64,000 nt of DNA from Streptomyces corallincola (GCF_019104725.1 NZ_JAHRXF010000006.1:1-64000); one strand, 5' to 3'; positions 33,315 to 42,577 are shown, counted from the first letter of the stretch. Notes: generated by a model from the sequence alone, not told the origin. Translations and numbers: made by a program.

Positions 33315-35672
33315 ATGTCGGACGAGCACGCACCAGTCCTGCTGCCGGGCGGAGGCTGGCGGCTGTGGGAGCACTTCGCGCTGCGCGGCCCCGGCTTCCC
33401 CGCCGACGGCGTCCTGCGCCTCGCCCCCGCCGGACTCGCCGAGGCCGCCGACAAGTTCGGGCCCGGCACCGAACTCACCGGCCCGGACTGGCAGGCGTTC
33501 ACCGACGAGCTGCGCGAGGCCGCCGTGGGCACCGCCCGCCACCTCCAGGAGATCGCCGCCCGCCCCCGCTTCCAGGCCGCGCTTGCCTGGCAGAACCCGG
33601 CCGTCCTGCGCACCGGCATCGCGCCGTTCCTGCGCTGGACGCCGACCGCCGACAGCCGCAGCAGCATGCCGAGGCAGCGGGAGGAACTGGTCGCGCACTA
33701 CTGGCAGCGGTTCTGCGTGAAGAACGACACCATCGGCTTCTTCGGCCCGGTCGGCTGGGGCCGTTGGGACACCGCCGCGCAGGACGCCGTCGCCGTGCAC
33801 CCCGGTGCGGGCTTCCTCGCCGCCTCCGAGGTCTACTTCTCCGGCTGGGCCATCGACGCCATCGCCCAAGTCCTCGCCGAGGACGCCGAGTTGATGCGCT
33901 GGATTCCGCCGTGCCGGGTGTCCTTCGTCCGCGTCGAGAACGGCACGGTACGTGTCCCCGGCCGCCCCGCGCAGCAGCCGGACGCCCGTACGCTCGCCGT
34001 CCTGGGCCGCTGCGACGGCACCCGCACCACCGACGCCGTCGCCGCCGAGCTGGGGATCACCCCGGACGAGGCCGCCGACACCGTCCGCGCCCTCGTCGCC
34101 CGGCGCTGGGTACGGTGGAGACTCGACGTGCCCGCCTCCACCCACCCCGACCGGGCCCTGCGCGCCATCCTCGAACGCGTCCCCGACGGGGAGGCCCGTG
34201 ACCGCGCCCTCGGCCGCCTCGCCGTCCTGGAGCGCGGCCGGGACGCGGTGCGCGCCGCCGGGCACGACGCCGACGCGCTCACCGCCGCCATCGGCGCCCT
34301 GGAGGCCGACTTCGCCGCCCTCACCGACAGCGACGCCCAGCGCGCCAAGGGCGAACGCACCGCTCCCTGCCGGGGGTTGGTGTACTCCGACGCCCGCCGC
34401 GCGGCCACCGCCACCGCCGGTGCCGGACTCCTCGGCCACCTCGAACCGCTCACCCTGTGCCTGACCGCCGCCCGCTGGATGACCAACCGGTTCGCGGAGG
34501 GCATCCGCGCCCGCCTGCGCACCGCCCACGACCAACTCGCCTCCTCCGGTGCCCCGGTGGACCTCGGCGCCCTGTGGCTGCACACCCTGCCCTCCCCGCA
34601 CCCGGAGGCCGGCGACCTGATCGACGCCGTACAGGCCGAACTCCGCGCCAAGTGGGCCCGCGTCCTCGACCTCCCGGACGGTGCCCGCCGCGTCCACCGC
34701 ACCACCGCCGAACTGGCCGACGGTGTACGGCGGGAGTTCGACGAACCCGGCGACGGCTGGTCCCTCGCCCGCTACATCAGCCCCGACGTGCTGGTCACCG
34801 CCGAGGACGACGCGGCCCTCGCCCGAGGGGACGTGCGACTCGTCCTCGGCGAGATGCACTGCGCGCTCAACACGATGGGCGCCTCCCTCTTCGTCCACCA
34901 GCACGCCGACCGGGACGAGCTGATCGCGGAGACCACCCGCGACTTCCCCGGCCCGCGCCTGCTCCCCATGCTGCCCAAGGAACTGCCCCTGAAGTGGTCC
35001 TCCCGCAGCCGCCCCTCCCTGGAGCGCCCCGAGGACCACTACGTCGCCCTCGTGGACCAGACCGGCGACCCGCACCGCCCGCACACCCTGCTCGGTGCCG
35101 ACGTCACGGTCGAGGACCGCGCCGGACGCCTCTTCGCCGTGCTGCCCGACGGCACCGCCCACGACCTGCTCGACGTGTACGCCAACACGCTCACCCAGCG
35201 CGTCATGGACCGCTTCACCCTGCGCCCCGAGGGCGACCACACCCCGCGGATCACCGTGGACCGGATGACCCTGGCCCGCGAAACCTGGCAACTCCCCGTC
35301 TCCGGAATCGACTTCGCCGACGAGAAGGCGGAGGCAGCGCGGTTCGTGCGGGCCCGGCACTGGCAGCGGCGGCACGACCTGCCCCGGTTCGTGTTCGTCG
35401 TCTCCCCCACCGAACCCCGTCCGTTCTACGTGGACTTCGACAGCCCCGTCTACGTCACCATCCTCGCCAAGGCCGCCCGACGCCTCGCCCGCAAGGACCC
35501 CGACGCCCGGCTCAAGATCAGCGAGATGCTGCCCACCCCCGAGCAGTCCTGGCTCACCGACGACGCGGGCAACCGCTACACCTCCGAACTCCGCTTCGTC
35601 GCCGTGGACCAGACCGTCACCGGTCCCAACTCAACTGCCCCCGGCACCCGTTCCGGCGAGGGGGACGCGTGA
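33315..35672 (+). CDS. LanB-like (lantibiotic dehydratase N-domain) protein 1
   Basis: A 785-residue member of the LanB glutamylation-domain family, whose members use aminoacyl-tRNA: class I LanB enzymes glutamylate peptide Ser/Thr and PEARL enzymes add amino acids to peptides. Supporting stretches are SRSSMPRQREELVAHYWQRF, KNDTIGFFGPVGW, GEMHCALNTMGASLFVHQH and PRFVFVVSPTEPRPFYVDFD. It is shorter than a full LanB (about 1000 residues), and I see no separate C-terminal elimination domain. AAGGAG precedes the ATG. It heads a run with a free A protein, PLP enzyme, carrier protein and a close paralogue. No precursor peptide is visible, so a carrier-bound substrate is a reasonable guess. Confidence 0.82.
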   Translation: MSDEHAPVLLPGGGWRLWEHFALRGPGFPADGVLRLAPAGLAEAADKFGPGTELTGPDWQAFTDELREAAVGTARHLQEIAARPRFQAALAWQNPAVLRTGIAPFLRWTPTADSRSSMPRQREELVAHYWQRFCVKNDTIGFFGPVGWGRWDTAAQDAVAVHPGAGFLAASEVYFSGWAIDAIAQVLAEDAELMRWIPPCRVSFVRVENGTVRVPGRPAQQPDARTLAVLGRCDGTRTTDAVAAELGITPDEAADTVRALVARRWVRWRLDVPASTHPDRALRAILERVPDGEARDRALGRLAVLERGRDAVRAAGHDADALTAAIGALEADFAALTDSDAQRAKGERTAPCRGLVYSDARRAATATAGAGLLGHLEPLTLCLTAARWMTNRFAEGIRARLRTAHDQLASSGAPVDLGALWLHTLPSPHPEAGDLIDAVQAELRAKWARVLDLPDGARRVHRTTAELADGVRREFDEPGDGWSLARYISPDVLVTAEDDAALARGDVRLVLGEMHCALNTMGASLFVHQHADRDELIAETTRDFPGPRLLPMLPKELPLKWSSRSRPSLERPEDHYVALVDQTGDPHRPHTLLGADVTVEDRAGRLFAVLPDGTAHDLLDVYANTLTQRVMDRFTLRPEGDHTPRITVDRMTLARETWQLPVSGIDFADEKAEAARFVRARHWQRRHDLPRFVFVVSPTEPRPFYVDFDSPVYVTILAKAARRLARKDPDARLKISEMLPTPEQSWLTDDAGNRYTSELRFVAVDQTVTGPNSTAPGTRSGEGDA

Positions 35673-37171
35673 TGATGCGCACCCTCGCCGACGACCTCCT
35701 CGCCCACGGCGCCCGGAACCCGGACCGCGTCGCGCTCAGCACCCCCGAGGGCGAGACCACCTACGCCCAACTCGCCGCCCACATCGAGGAGATCACCCGA
35801 ACCCTGCTCGCCCACGGAGTCGGACCGGAGACCGTGTGCGCGGTCGGCGTCGAGCACGGCACCCGCGCGGTCGCCGCGATGGCGGCGGTCCTGCGCTGCG
35901 GGGCGGCCTTCCTCACCCTGGACGTGCGGCAGCCCCGCGAACGCCTCACCGGATTCACCCGCAGCGCGGGCGCCCGCCTGCTGCTGACCACGTCACAGCT
36001 CGCCCCCGCCCTCGACCTCGGCCTGCCCGCCGTCCACCTCGACCGGCCCGGCCCGACCACCGCCCCCGTCCGCCCGCCGTCCGGTGCCGACCCGCGCGCC
36101 CTCGCCTACGTCAGCCACACCTCCGGCAGCACCGGCGAGCCCAGCGCCGTACTCATCGAACACCGCGGCCTGGACGGGTACGTGAGGGACACCGCCCGCG
36201 CCTTCGGACTCGGCCCGGACACGGTGGCGCTGCAGAGCGCGCCGCTCGGCTACGACGCCTCGCTCCGCGACACCTTCGTACCCCTGCTCGCCGGGGCCCG
36301 TCTGGTCGTCGTGGACCGGGCGCGGCTGCTGCGCCCCGAGGAGTTCGTCCGCACGGTGCGCGAGCACCGGATCACCGCCCTGCTCAGCACCACCCCGTCG
36401 TTCCTCGCCCACCTCGCCGGACAGCCCGGCGGCGACAGCCTGGCGGGCGTCGGGCTGGTGGCGTGCAGCGGCGAGTCCCTGCGGCCCTTCCTGGCCGCCG
36501 GGGGACGGGCCCTGGTGCCCGGCACGCTGATCAACCAGTACGGGCCGACCGAGTGCACCATGACCACCACCCGGTACGCCGTGCCCGCCCACGTCCAGGA
36601 CGGCGACCCCGTCGGCACCGCCCGCCCGGACACCGTCGTCCGTGTCCTCGACGCCGACCTGCGCCAAGTGCCGGACGGCACGGTCGGTGAGGTCCACATC
36701 GGCGGCGCCGGGGTGGCGCGGGGCTACGGCGGCCGACCCGCCCGGACGGCCGCGAGCTTCGTACCCGACCCCTACGGGCCGCCCGGCACCCGTCTCTACC
36801 GCACCGGCGACCTCGGCCACCTCACCGACGGCGTCCTGCACTACGCCGGGCGCACCGACCGGCAGGTGAAGATACGCGGCCACCGTGTGGACCCCGCCGA
36901 GGTCGAGGGCGCCCTGCTGGGCCACCCGGAGATCACCGGTGCCGTCGTCACCGCGCACCGCGACGACCGGGCCCGCGTCCACCTCGTCGCCCATGTCACC
37001 GGCGCCCTCACCGGCACCACCGACGCCGAACTGCGCCGCCACCTCGCCCGCTCACTGCCCCCGCACCTGATGCCCCGCCGCTTCGCCCGCCTCGACACCC
37101 TGCCCACCAACCGCGCGGGCAAGGCCGACCGCCGCCTCCTCGCGGCAACTCCCGCGGGGGGCACGGCATGA
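35672..37171 (+). CDS. Stand-alone NRPS-type adenylation protein
   Basis: A 499-residue amino-acid-activating enzyme that would form an aminoacyl-AMP and load the carrier protein encoded downstream. Motifs: SHTSGSTGEPSAV (A3, with Ser instead of the usual Lys), NQYGPTECT (A5), YRTGDL (A7), GRTDRQVKIRGHRVDPAEVE (A8) and NRAGKADRR (A10, with the catalytic Lys). Pocket residues by hand alignment are D-A-R-S-V-C-Q-M-T, which I cannot assign. Its ATG overlaps the stop of the LanB-like gene by one base (an ATG at 35675 is also possible) and its own end overlaps the PLP gene, so expression is coupled. Confidence 0.9.
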   Translation: MMRTLADDLLAHGARNPDRVALSTPEGETTYAQLAAHIEEITRTLLAHGVGPETVCAVGVEHGTRAVAAMAAVLRCGAAFLTLDVRQPRERLTGFTRSAGARLLLTTSQLAPALDLGLPAVHLDRPGPTTAPVRPPSGADPRALAYVSHTSGSTGEPSAVLIEHRGLDGYVRDTARAFGLGPDTVALQSAPLGYDASLRDTFVPLLAGARLVVVDRARLLRPEEFVRTVREHRITALLSTTPSFLAHLAGQPGGDSLAGVGLVACSGESLRPFLAAGGRALVPGTLINQYGPTECTMTTTRYAVPAHVQDGDPVGTARPDTVVRVLDADLRQVPDGTVGEVHIGGAGVARGYGGRPARTAASFVPDPYGPPGTRLYRTGDLGHLTDGVLHYAGRTDRQVKIRGHRVDPAEVEGALLGHPEITGAVVTAHRDDRARVHLVAHVTGALTGTTDAELRRHLARSLPPHLMPRRFARLDTLPTNRAGKADRRLLAATPAGGTA

Positions 37172-38271
37172 ACGCCACCGACCTGCGCACCGCACGGCGG
37201 TACAGGCCAACTCCACTACCGGGCACTGCCGTTGTCGGCGGCTACGACACGGCGGGTGTCAACTCCCCACTCACCGACGGTGGACCCGGCTCCGTATCCG
37301 GCACCGGCACCGCACCCGCACCGTCCGACTCCGTGCTCGGTCACGCCGACCTCCTCGCCGCCGCCGCGCGCATCGCGCCGTACGCCGTCCACACCCCGCT
37401 GCTGCCCGGTCCCCGCGCGGCGGGCGGTCCACGGGTGCTGCTGAAGGCCGAACACCTGCAACCGGCGGGCTCGTTCAAGGTGCGGGGGGCCGCCAACGCC
37501 GTGCTCGCGCTGGGCGCCGACCGGGTGGTGACCGGCTCGTCCGGGAACCACGGCATCGCCCTGGCCCGGCTCGCCGGTACCCTCGGCTTCCGGCTCACCG
37601 TGGTCCTGGCGGCGGGCGCCGCACCCGCCAAGGCCGCCGCCATCCGGGGGCTCGGCGCCGAGACGGTCACCGTCGGCGGGGGAGTGGCCGAACGGGAGGA
37701 CCGCGCGCGGGAACTCGCCGCCCGCAGCGGAGCCGTACTGATCCCCTCCTCCGACCACCCGCTGGTCGTGGCCGGACAGGGCACCGTCGGAACCGAGATC
37801 CTGACCGACGCCCCCGACACCGAGACCGTCTACGTCCCGGTCGGCGGCGGCGGACTCCTCGCCGGAGTCTGCCTCGCCGCTCAGGGCCGACCCGTAAGGG
37901 TCGTCGGCGTGGAACCCGCCGGGACCCCGCGCTACGCCCGCTCCCTCGCCGCCGGGCACCCCGTCCGGCTGCCGCCCGGCACCACCGTCGCCGACGGACT
38001 GCGCGGCCAGTACCCCGGCACCGTCACCTACCCGGTCGTCCGCGACCGTGTGGACGAGCTGATCGCCGTGGGCGACGCGGAGATCCTGGCCGCCGCCGCC
38101 CTGCTCCACCGGCTCGGCACCGACGCCGAACCCAGCGGGGCCGTCGCCCTGGCCGGAGCACTCCGGGCCGGGCGCCGCGAACACGCCGTGGCCGTCGTCT
38201 CCGGCGGCAACACCCCCGACCGCCTGCACACCCTCCGCACCACCACCTACTCCGAGGAGCACACGTCATGA
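37168..38271 (+). CDS. PLP fold-type II enzyme, threonine dehydratase-like
   Basis: A 367-residue enzyme of the Ser/Thr dehydratase, cysteine synthase and diaminopropionate synthase superfamily. The PLP lysine lies in GSFKVRGA, the substrate/phosphate loop in SGNHGIAL, and the glycine-rich phosphate loop in VPVGGGGLLAG. The first 55 residues are extra and low-complexity. Family chemistry is beta-elimination or beta-replacement on Ser, Thr or an activated derivative. It is joined by ATGA overlaps to the A gene before and the carrier gene after, so it probably makes or consumes the residue they handle. There is no regulatory ACT domain, which argues against simple isoleucine biosynthesis. Confidence 0.87.
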   Translation: MNATDLRTARRYRPTPLPGTAVVGGYDTAGVNSPLTDGGPGSVSGTGTAPAPSDSVLGHADLLAAAARIAPYAVHTPLLPGPRAAGGPRVLLKAEHLQPAGSFKVRGAANAVLALGADRVVTGSSGNHGIALARLAGTLGFRLTVVLAAGAAPAKAAAIRGLGAETVTVGGGVAEREDRARELAARSGAVLIPSSDHPLVVAGQGTVGTEILTDAPDTETVYVPVGGGGLLAGVCLAAQGRPVRVVGVEPAGTPRYARSLAAGHPVRLPPGTTVADGLRGQYPGTVTYPVVRDRVDELIAVGDAEILAAAALLHRLGTDAEPSGAVALAGALRAGRREHAVAVVSGGNTPDRLHTLRTTTYSEEHTS

Positions 38272-38528
38272 GCATCGACACCGCCAACGCCGCCGCCGTC
38301 TCCACCCTCGACCTGCTGGTCGGCATCTTCCGCGAGGTGCTGGACCTGGCCGACCTCACCCCGGACACCGACTTCTACGAGGCGGGCGGCGACTCCCTCA
38401 CCGCCTTCCAGATCACCGGCCGCCTCCAGGACGCCCTGGGCGTGGACGTGCCCGTCTCCCTGGTCTTCGCCTACCCGACGCCGCGCGACCTGGCCGAGGT
38501 GGTGGACGCGGACTTCGGCGCGGCCTGA
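38268..38528 (+). CDS. Stand-alone peptidyl carrier protein
   Basis: An 86-residue carrier protein with the phosphopantetheine site EAGGDSLTAF (Ser43). It starts in an ATGA overlap with the PLP gene and is the natural partner of the free A protein and client of the PPTase. The GGDSL form is common in carriers that feed tailoring or condensation partners in trans. It could hand its cargo to the first C domain of the NRPS at 1830, which has no loading module of its own. Confidence 0.92.
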   Translation: MSIDTANAAAVSTLDLLVGIFREVLDLADLTPDTDFYEAGGDSLTAFQITGRLQDALGVDVPVSLVFAYPTPRDLAEVVDADFGAA

Positions 38529-38559
38529 CCGGGCCGTACGAGCGGATTCCCCCCGACCG

Positions 38560-38595
38560 CGTCAGGGGGCGCGGCTCCCCACAGCCGCCCCCGGC
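38560..38595 (+). terminator. GC hairpin after the carrier gene
   Basis: GGGGG-cg-CGGCT and AGCCG-CCCCC enclose a six-base loop, with two unpaired bases on the left arm. It lies in the 148-base gap between the carrier gene and LanB-like gene 2 and could limit read-through into the second LanB-like gene. Confidence 0.35.
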
Positions 38596-38676
38596 CCCTC
38601 CACGCACCCCGCACCGCGCTCCACCCCCCTTCTTCGCAACGGACTCGACCGCCTACCCGCCAAGGAGAGCCCCGCC

Positions 38677-40968
38677 ATGACCGAAGACCTCGCGCCGTCC
38701 CTCGGGCGCTGGCGGCTGTGGGACCAGTTCGCCCTGCGCGGACCGGGCTTCCCCGCCGACGGTGTGCTGCGCCTCGCCCCGGCCGGACTGGCCGAGGCCG
38801 CCGACAAGTTCGGCACCGCAGATCCCCTCGACGGCACGCCCTGGGGCGAGTTCACGGGTCTCTTCGCGGACACCGCCGTGGAGAACGCCCGCGTCCTCCA
38901 GGACATCGCCCGCGATCCCGCGTTCCGCACGGCCGTCGCCTGGCAGAACCGGCCGGTGCTCACCTCGGGCATCGCGCCGTTCCTGCGCTGGACGCCGACC
39001 GCCAACAGCCGCAGCAGCATGCCCAGGCAGCGGGAGGAACTGGTCGCGCACTACTGGCAGCGGTTCTGCGTGAAGAACGACACCATCGGCTTCTTCGGCC
39101 CGGTCGGCTGGGGCCGCTGGGACACCGCCACGGAGGGCGTCACCCTGGAACCGGGCGCCGGACTGACCGCCGACTCCACGGTCTACTGGGCCAGTTGGGG
39201 CATCGACGCACTGGCGAAGACCCTCGACGACGACCCCGCGCTCCACGAATGGACCGCGCCCCGGCGCGTGCCGTTCCTCGTCCTCGACGGCGACCGGGTC
39301 CGGGTGCCCGGACGGCGCCCGGTGACCGTCCCCGAGGAGACCGCCGCCGTCCTCGCCCGCTGCGACGGCATCCGCACCGCCCGCGCCCTCGCCGCCGAAC
39401 TGCCCGGCACCGACGTCCCGGCCGTCCTCGCGGACCTGGTCGCCCGCCGCTGGGTGGTCCGGCGGCTGGAGATCCCCGCCGGAACCCACCCCGACCGCGC
39501 CCTGCGCGCCTGGCTGGAGACCGTCGGAGCGCCCGAGCCGCGCGAGCGGGGCCTCGCCGCCCTGGACCGCCTGGAGGAGGGCCGCCGCAAGGTCGCCGCC
39601 GCCCGCGACACCGACCAACTCATCAGCGCCATGAGCGAGTTGGAGGAGACCTTCGTCGCGCTCACCGGCACGCCCGCCGTCCGGGAGAAGTCGGCGTCCA
39701 CCGCGCCCTGCCGGGCCCTCGTCTACTCCGACACCCGCCGCTCCGTCACCGCCCGGCTCGGCCCCGCCGTCCTGGACGCGCTGCACCCGCTGGGCGCCCT
39801 GATGGACAGCGCGGGCTGGCTCACCGCCCGGCTGGCCGCGGCCGTCGAGGCGGAGGCCCGTACCGTGTACGCCCGGCTGGCCGCCGAGGGCGGACCCGTT
39901 GACCTCGCGTCCTTCTGGTTCGGGTGCCTCCCCGTACTGCACGGTCCGGCCCGCGCGGCGGCCGACCGCCTCCAGGGTGAGTTCGCCGCCCGCTGGAGCC
40001 GCGTCCTGGCCGTACCGGACGGCGCCCGCCGGGTGGACGTCGCCGTCGAGGACGTGGAGGCCCGGGTGCGGGCGGAGTTCGGCGGCGAGGCCGGTGGCTG
40101 GACCGCCGCCCGCTACCTCAGCCCGGACATCATGCTCGCCGCCGACGGCGCCGACGCCGTGGCACGCGGCGACTTCACCCTCGTCCTCGGCGAACTCCAC
40201 CTCGCCTCCAACACCCTCGGCGCCTCCCTCTTCACCCACCAACACCCCGCTGTCGAGGAGCTGTTCGCCCTCACCGACCGCGACCACCCCGGCCCGCGCC
40301 TGCTGCCGCTGATCCCGAAGGAGAACCGCTCCCGGCTCTCCGTACGCGTCCGCCAGACCCTCGTACGCCCCGAGGACCACCAGGTGGCGCTCGCGGACTT
40401 CACCGCCGACCCGGCCCGGCCGCGCACCGTCCGCAGCGCCGACGCCACCGTCACCGAACGCGACGGACACCTGCTCGTGCGGCTCCCGGACGGCTCCGAG
40501 TTCCCGGCCCTGGACGTGTTCGCGCACGTCCTGACGACCCTGGCGATGGACCTGTTCCGCCCGCTGCCCGCCACCAACCACACCCCGCGGGTCACCGTCG
40601 GCCGACTGGTCGTCGCCCGCGAGACCTGGCAACTGCCCGCCGCCGAGGCCGGGTTCGCGGACGAGAAGGACGAGGCCCGGCGCTACGTCCGCGCCCGCCG
40701 CTGGCGCGAACGACTCGGCCTGCCCCGCTTCGTGTTCGTCGTCTCCCCGACCGAACCCCGCCCGTTCTACGTGGACTTCGACAGCCCCGTCTACGTCACC
40801 GTGCTCGCCAAGGCACTGCGCCGCCTCGCCCGCAAGGACCCCGACGGCAGGATCACCGTCACCGAGATGCTGCCGACCCCGGAACAGTCCTGGCTCACCG
40901 ACGACGAAGGGCGGCGCTACACCTCGGAGCTGCGGTTCGTGGCATTCGACACGGCAGGGGAGGGGTGA
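38677..40968 (+). CDS. LanB-like (lantibiotic dehydratase N-domain) protein 2
   Basis: A 763-residue close paralogue of the protein at 33315, sharing the start (RWRLWDQFALRGPGFPADG), the core KNDTIGFFGPVGW and the end PRFVFVVSPTEPRPFYVDFD. It too lacks a visible elimination domain. The two genes share near-identical DNA blocks; 38968-39129 matches 33615-33776 with about three differences, while other parts differ much more. AAGGAG precedes the ATG. Two copies may use different aminoacyl-tRNAs, act in sequence, or form a heterodimer. It ends against the convergent AI-2E-family gene. Confidence 0.82.
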   Translation: MTEDLAPSLGRWRLWDQFALRGPGFPADGVLRLAPAGLAEAADKFGTADPLDGTPWGEFTGLFADTAVENARVLQDIARDPAFRTAVAWQNRPVLTSGIAPFLRWTPTANSRSSMPRQREELVAHYWQRFCVKNDTIGFFGPVGWGRWDTATEGVTLEPGAGLTADSTVYWASWGIDALAKTLDDDPALHEWTAPRRVPFLVLDGDRVRVPGRRPVTVPEETAAVLARCDGIRTARALAAELPGTDVPAVLADLVARRWVVRRLEIPAGTHPDRALRAWLETVGAPEPRERGLAALDRLEEGRRKVAAARDTDQLISAMSELEETFVALTGTPAVREKSASTAPCRALVYSDTRRSVTARLGPAVLDALHPLGALMDSAGWLTARLAAAVEAEARTVYARLAAEGGPVDLASFWFGCLPVLHGPARAAADRLQGEFAARWSRVLAVPDGARRVDVAVEDVEARVRAEFGGEAGGWTAARYLSPDIMLAADGADAVARGDFTLVLGELHLASNTLGASLFTHQHPAVEELFALTDRDHPGPRLLPLIPKENRSRLSVRVRQTLVRPEDHQVALADFTADPARPRTVRSADATVTERDGHLLVRLPDGSEFPALDVFAHVLTTLAMDLFRPLPATNHTPRVTVGRLVVARETWQLPAAEAGFADEKDEARRYVRARRWRERLGLPRFVFVVSPTEPRPFYVDFDSPVYVTVLAKALRRLARKDPDGRITVTEMLPTPEQSWLTDDEGRRYTSELRFVAFDTAGEG

Positions 40969-40984
40969 GGACGGCCGACCGGCG

Positions 40985-41010
40985 TGCCGGTGCGCGGCCA
41001 CGCACCGGCA
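40985..41010. terminator. Bidirectional terminator hairpin
   Basis: TGCCGGTGCG and its exact complement CGCACCGGCA enclose a six-base loop. It lies between the stop codons of LanB-like gene 2 and the convergent AI-2E-family gene and marks the likely right edge of the biosynthetic region. Confidence 0.65.
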
Positions 41011-41017
41011 GCCGCCG

Positions 41018-42205
41018 CTACGGCTCGGCGGGGTGGCGCGCCCGGCCGCGCAGCGTGCGCAGCACCGCCCACACCACCGAGACGAACGGCACCGCCACCA
41101 CCGCCCCGATCACCCCGGCCACGATGCTCCCCGCGATCACCGACACGGCCACCACCAGCGGATGCAGCCGCACCGCCCAGCTCATCACCAGCGGATGCAG
41201 CACATGCCCCTCCAGCTCACCGATGAGCACGATCAGCACCAGCACCGCCGCCGCCGTCAGCGGACCGCGCCCCGCTAGCGCCACCACCGTGGCGATCCCG
41301 AGCGCCACCGGCGAGCCGACCAGGGGCACGAACGCGGCAACGAACTCCAGCAGGGTCAGCGGCAGCGCCAGCGGCACCCGCAGGACGAACAGCGCGACAC
41401 CCACCAGCGCGGCATTGGTGGCCGCCACGATGATGATCCCGCGCGTGTACCCGGCGAACGTCCGCCAGGCGGCGCAGCCCGCGAGATCCCACACCGGCCG
41501 GGCGTGCCGGGGCAGCAGCTCGTCGCAGATCCACTCCCACATCCGGGGCCCGGAATGGATGAAGAAGATCGCCGCGAACAGCGCCAGCGCACCGGCCGTG
41601 ATCACCTCCACCACCCGGCCCAGACCGGAGACCGCGCTGCTCAGCAGGCTCGCCCGATGCCCCGAGAGATACGCGGTCACCTGGCGCTGCAACTCGGTGA
41701 GCTGCCCCGGACCGATCCGGAACGGCGGTCCCTGAAGCCACACCTCGATCCGCCGGACACCGCCCCGGAACTCACCGGCGAGCCGCGCCCACTCGCCCGC
41801 CACCGCGTTCCCCATCAGCGCGAGCAGCCCCAGCACCACCAGGGCGCTCCCGACCACGGTCACGATCACCGCGAGCGGTCGCGGCATGAACCGGTCCAGC
41901 AGATCGGCCAGGGGATGCAGTACGGAGGTGATCACCAGAGCCAGGAACACGGCCACCGCGATGAGCTGGAACCGGCCCAGCACCCCGAAGACGCCGTACA
42001 CGATGGCGCCGACCAGGATGAGCCGCCAGGCGTAGGCGGCGGAGACGCGCAGCCACGGCGCGGGACGACGGGGTACCGGCACGTCCGGTGCGGGACGAGC
42101 TCCCGGTGGGAGCCGTACGGAGTACCCCGGCCGACTGCTGGGCACCCCACGGCCGGTCCCGCGTCCCGCTCTCGTGCGCCGCCCCCGCCCGGTACCGCCC
42201 ACCAC
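41018..42205 (-). CDS. AI-2E family (PerM-type) membrane permease
   Basis: A 395-residue polytopic protein. After a 50-residue Pro/Arg-rich N-terminal tail come about eight hydrophobic helices, with the family-typical FIHSGPRMWEWICDELLP, AGYTRGIIIVAATNAALVG and FVAAFVPLVGSPVALGIATVVAL. The family is named for autoinducer-2 export but most members have other or unknown substrates, including ion transport. It starts at a GTG with GGAGG eight bases upstream. It appears to belong to the ordinary chromosome rather than the biosynthetic region. Confidence 0.88.
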   Translation of the reverse strand: MVGGTGRGRRTRAGRGTGRGVPSSRPGYSVRLPPGARPAPDVPVPRRPAPWLRVSAAYAWRLILVGAIVYGVFGVLGRFQLIAVAVFLALVITSVLHPLADLLDRFMPRPLAVIVTVVGSALVVLGLLALMGNAVAGEWARLAGEFRGGVRRIEVWLQGPPFRIGPGQLTELQRQVTAYLSGHRASLLSSAVSGLGRVVEVITAGALALFAAIFFIHSGPRMWEWICDELLPRHARPVWDLAGCAAWRTFAGYTRGIIIVAATNAALVGVALFVLRVPLALPLTLLEFVAAFVPLVGSPVALGIATVVALAGRGPLTAAAVLVLIVLIGELEGHVLHPLVMSWAVRLHPLVVAVSVIAGSIVAGVIGAVVAVPFVSVVWAVLRTLRGRARHPAEP

Positions 42206-42304
42206 GCCGACCGCCTCCGCCCGGATGCTGACTCTCCGTCACGTCCCGAGAACGGTAAGCGCACGGTGGAGGGCGGGGCGGACAACGCGCCGGGGCGGGT
42301 CATC

Positions 42305-42404
<100 letters not shown>

Positions 42405-42577
42405 CTGTGACCGGCTTTCCGGTTTCCCGTGCCGCTCACAAGAAGAACTGTGCCGGAGGAGGCTGACAGCACGCTGACGCGTGGCTGACGTGGGAGTCCG
42501 GACGCGGGATGGGGAGACTGCGGGATTGCATGCGGCGTGCGGATGGCGGCGTACGGCGTGCGACAGGCCGCATGCGG

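Noticed and set aside
33182..34201. A rightward frame starting before LanB-like gene 1, considered as a precursor peptide
   Set aside because: Its first codons are Pro/Arg-rich without a leader, and the frame continues as an out-of-frame shadow of the LanB-like gene.
32949..35375. Upstream part of an 892-codon leftward frame that ends in the MbtH sequence
   Set aside because: Only the last 83 codons are a real MbtH protein with its own GTG and ribosome site; the rest is antisense to the LanB-like gene and promoter.
37168..38271. Assignment of the PLP enzyme as housekeeping threonine dehydratase (IlvA)
   Set aside because: It lacks the regulatory C-terminal domain and is coupled by overlaps to the A and T genes, so a pathway-specific role is more likely.
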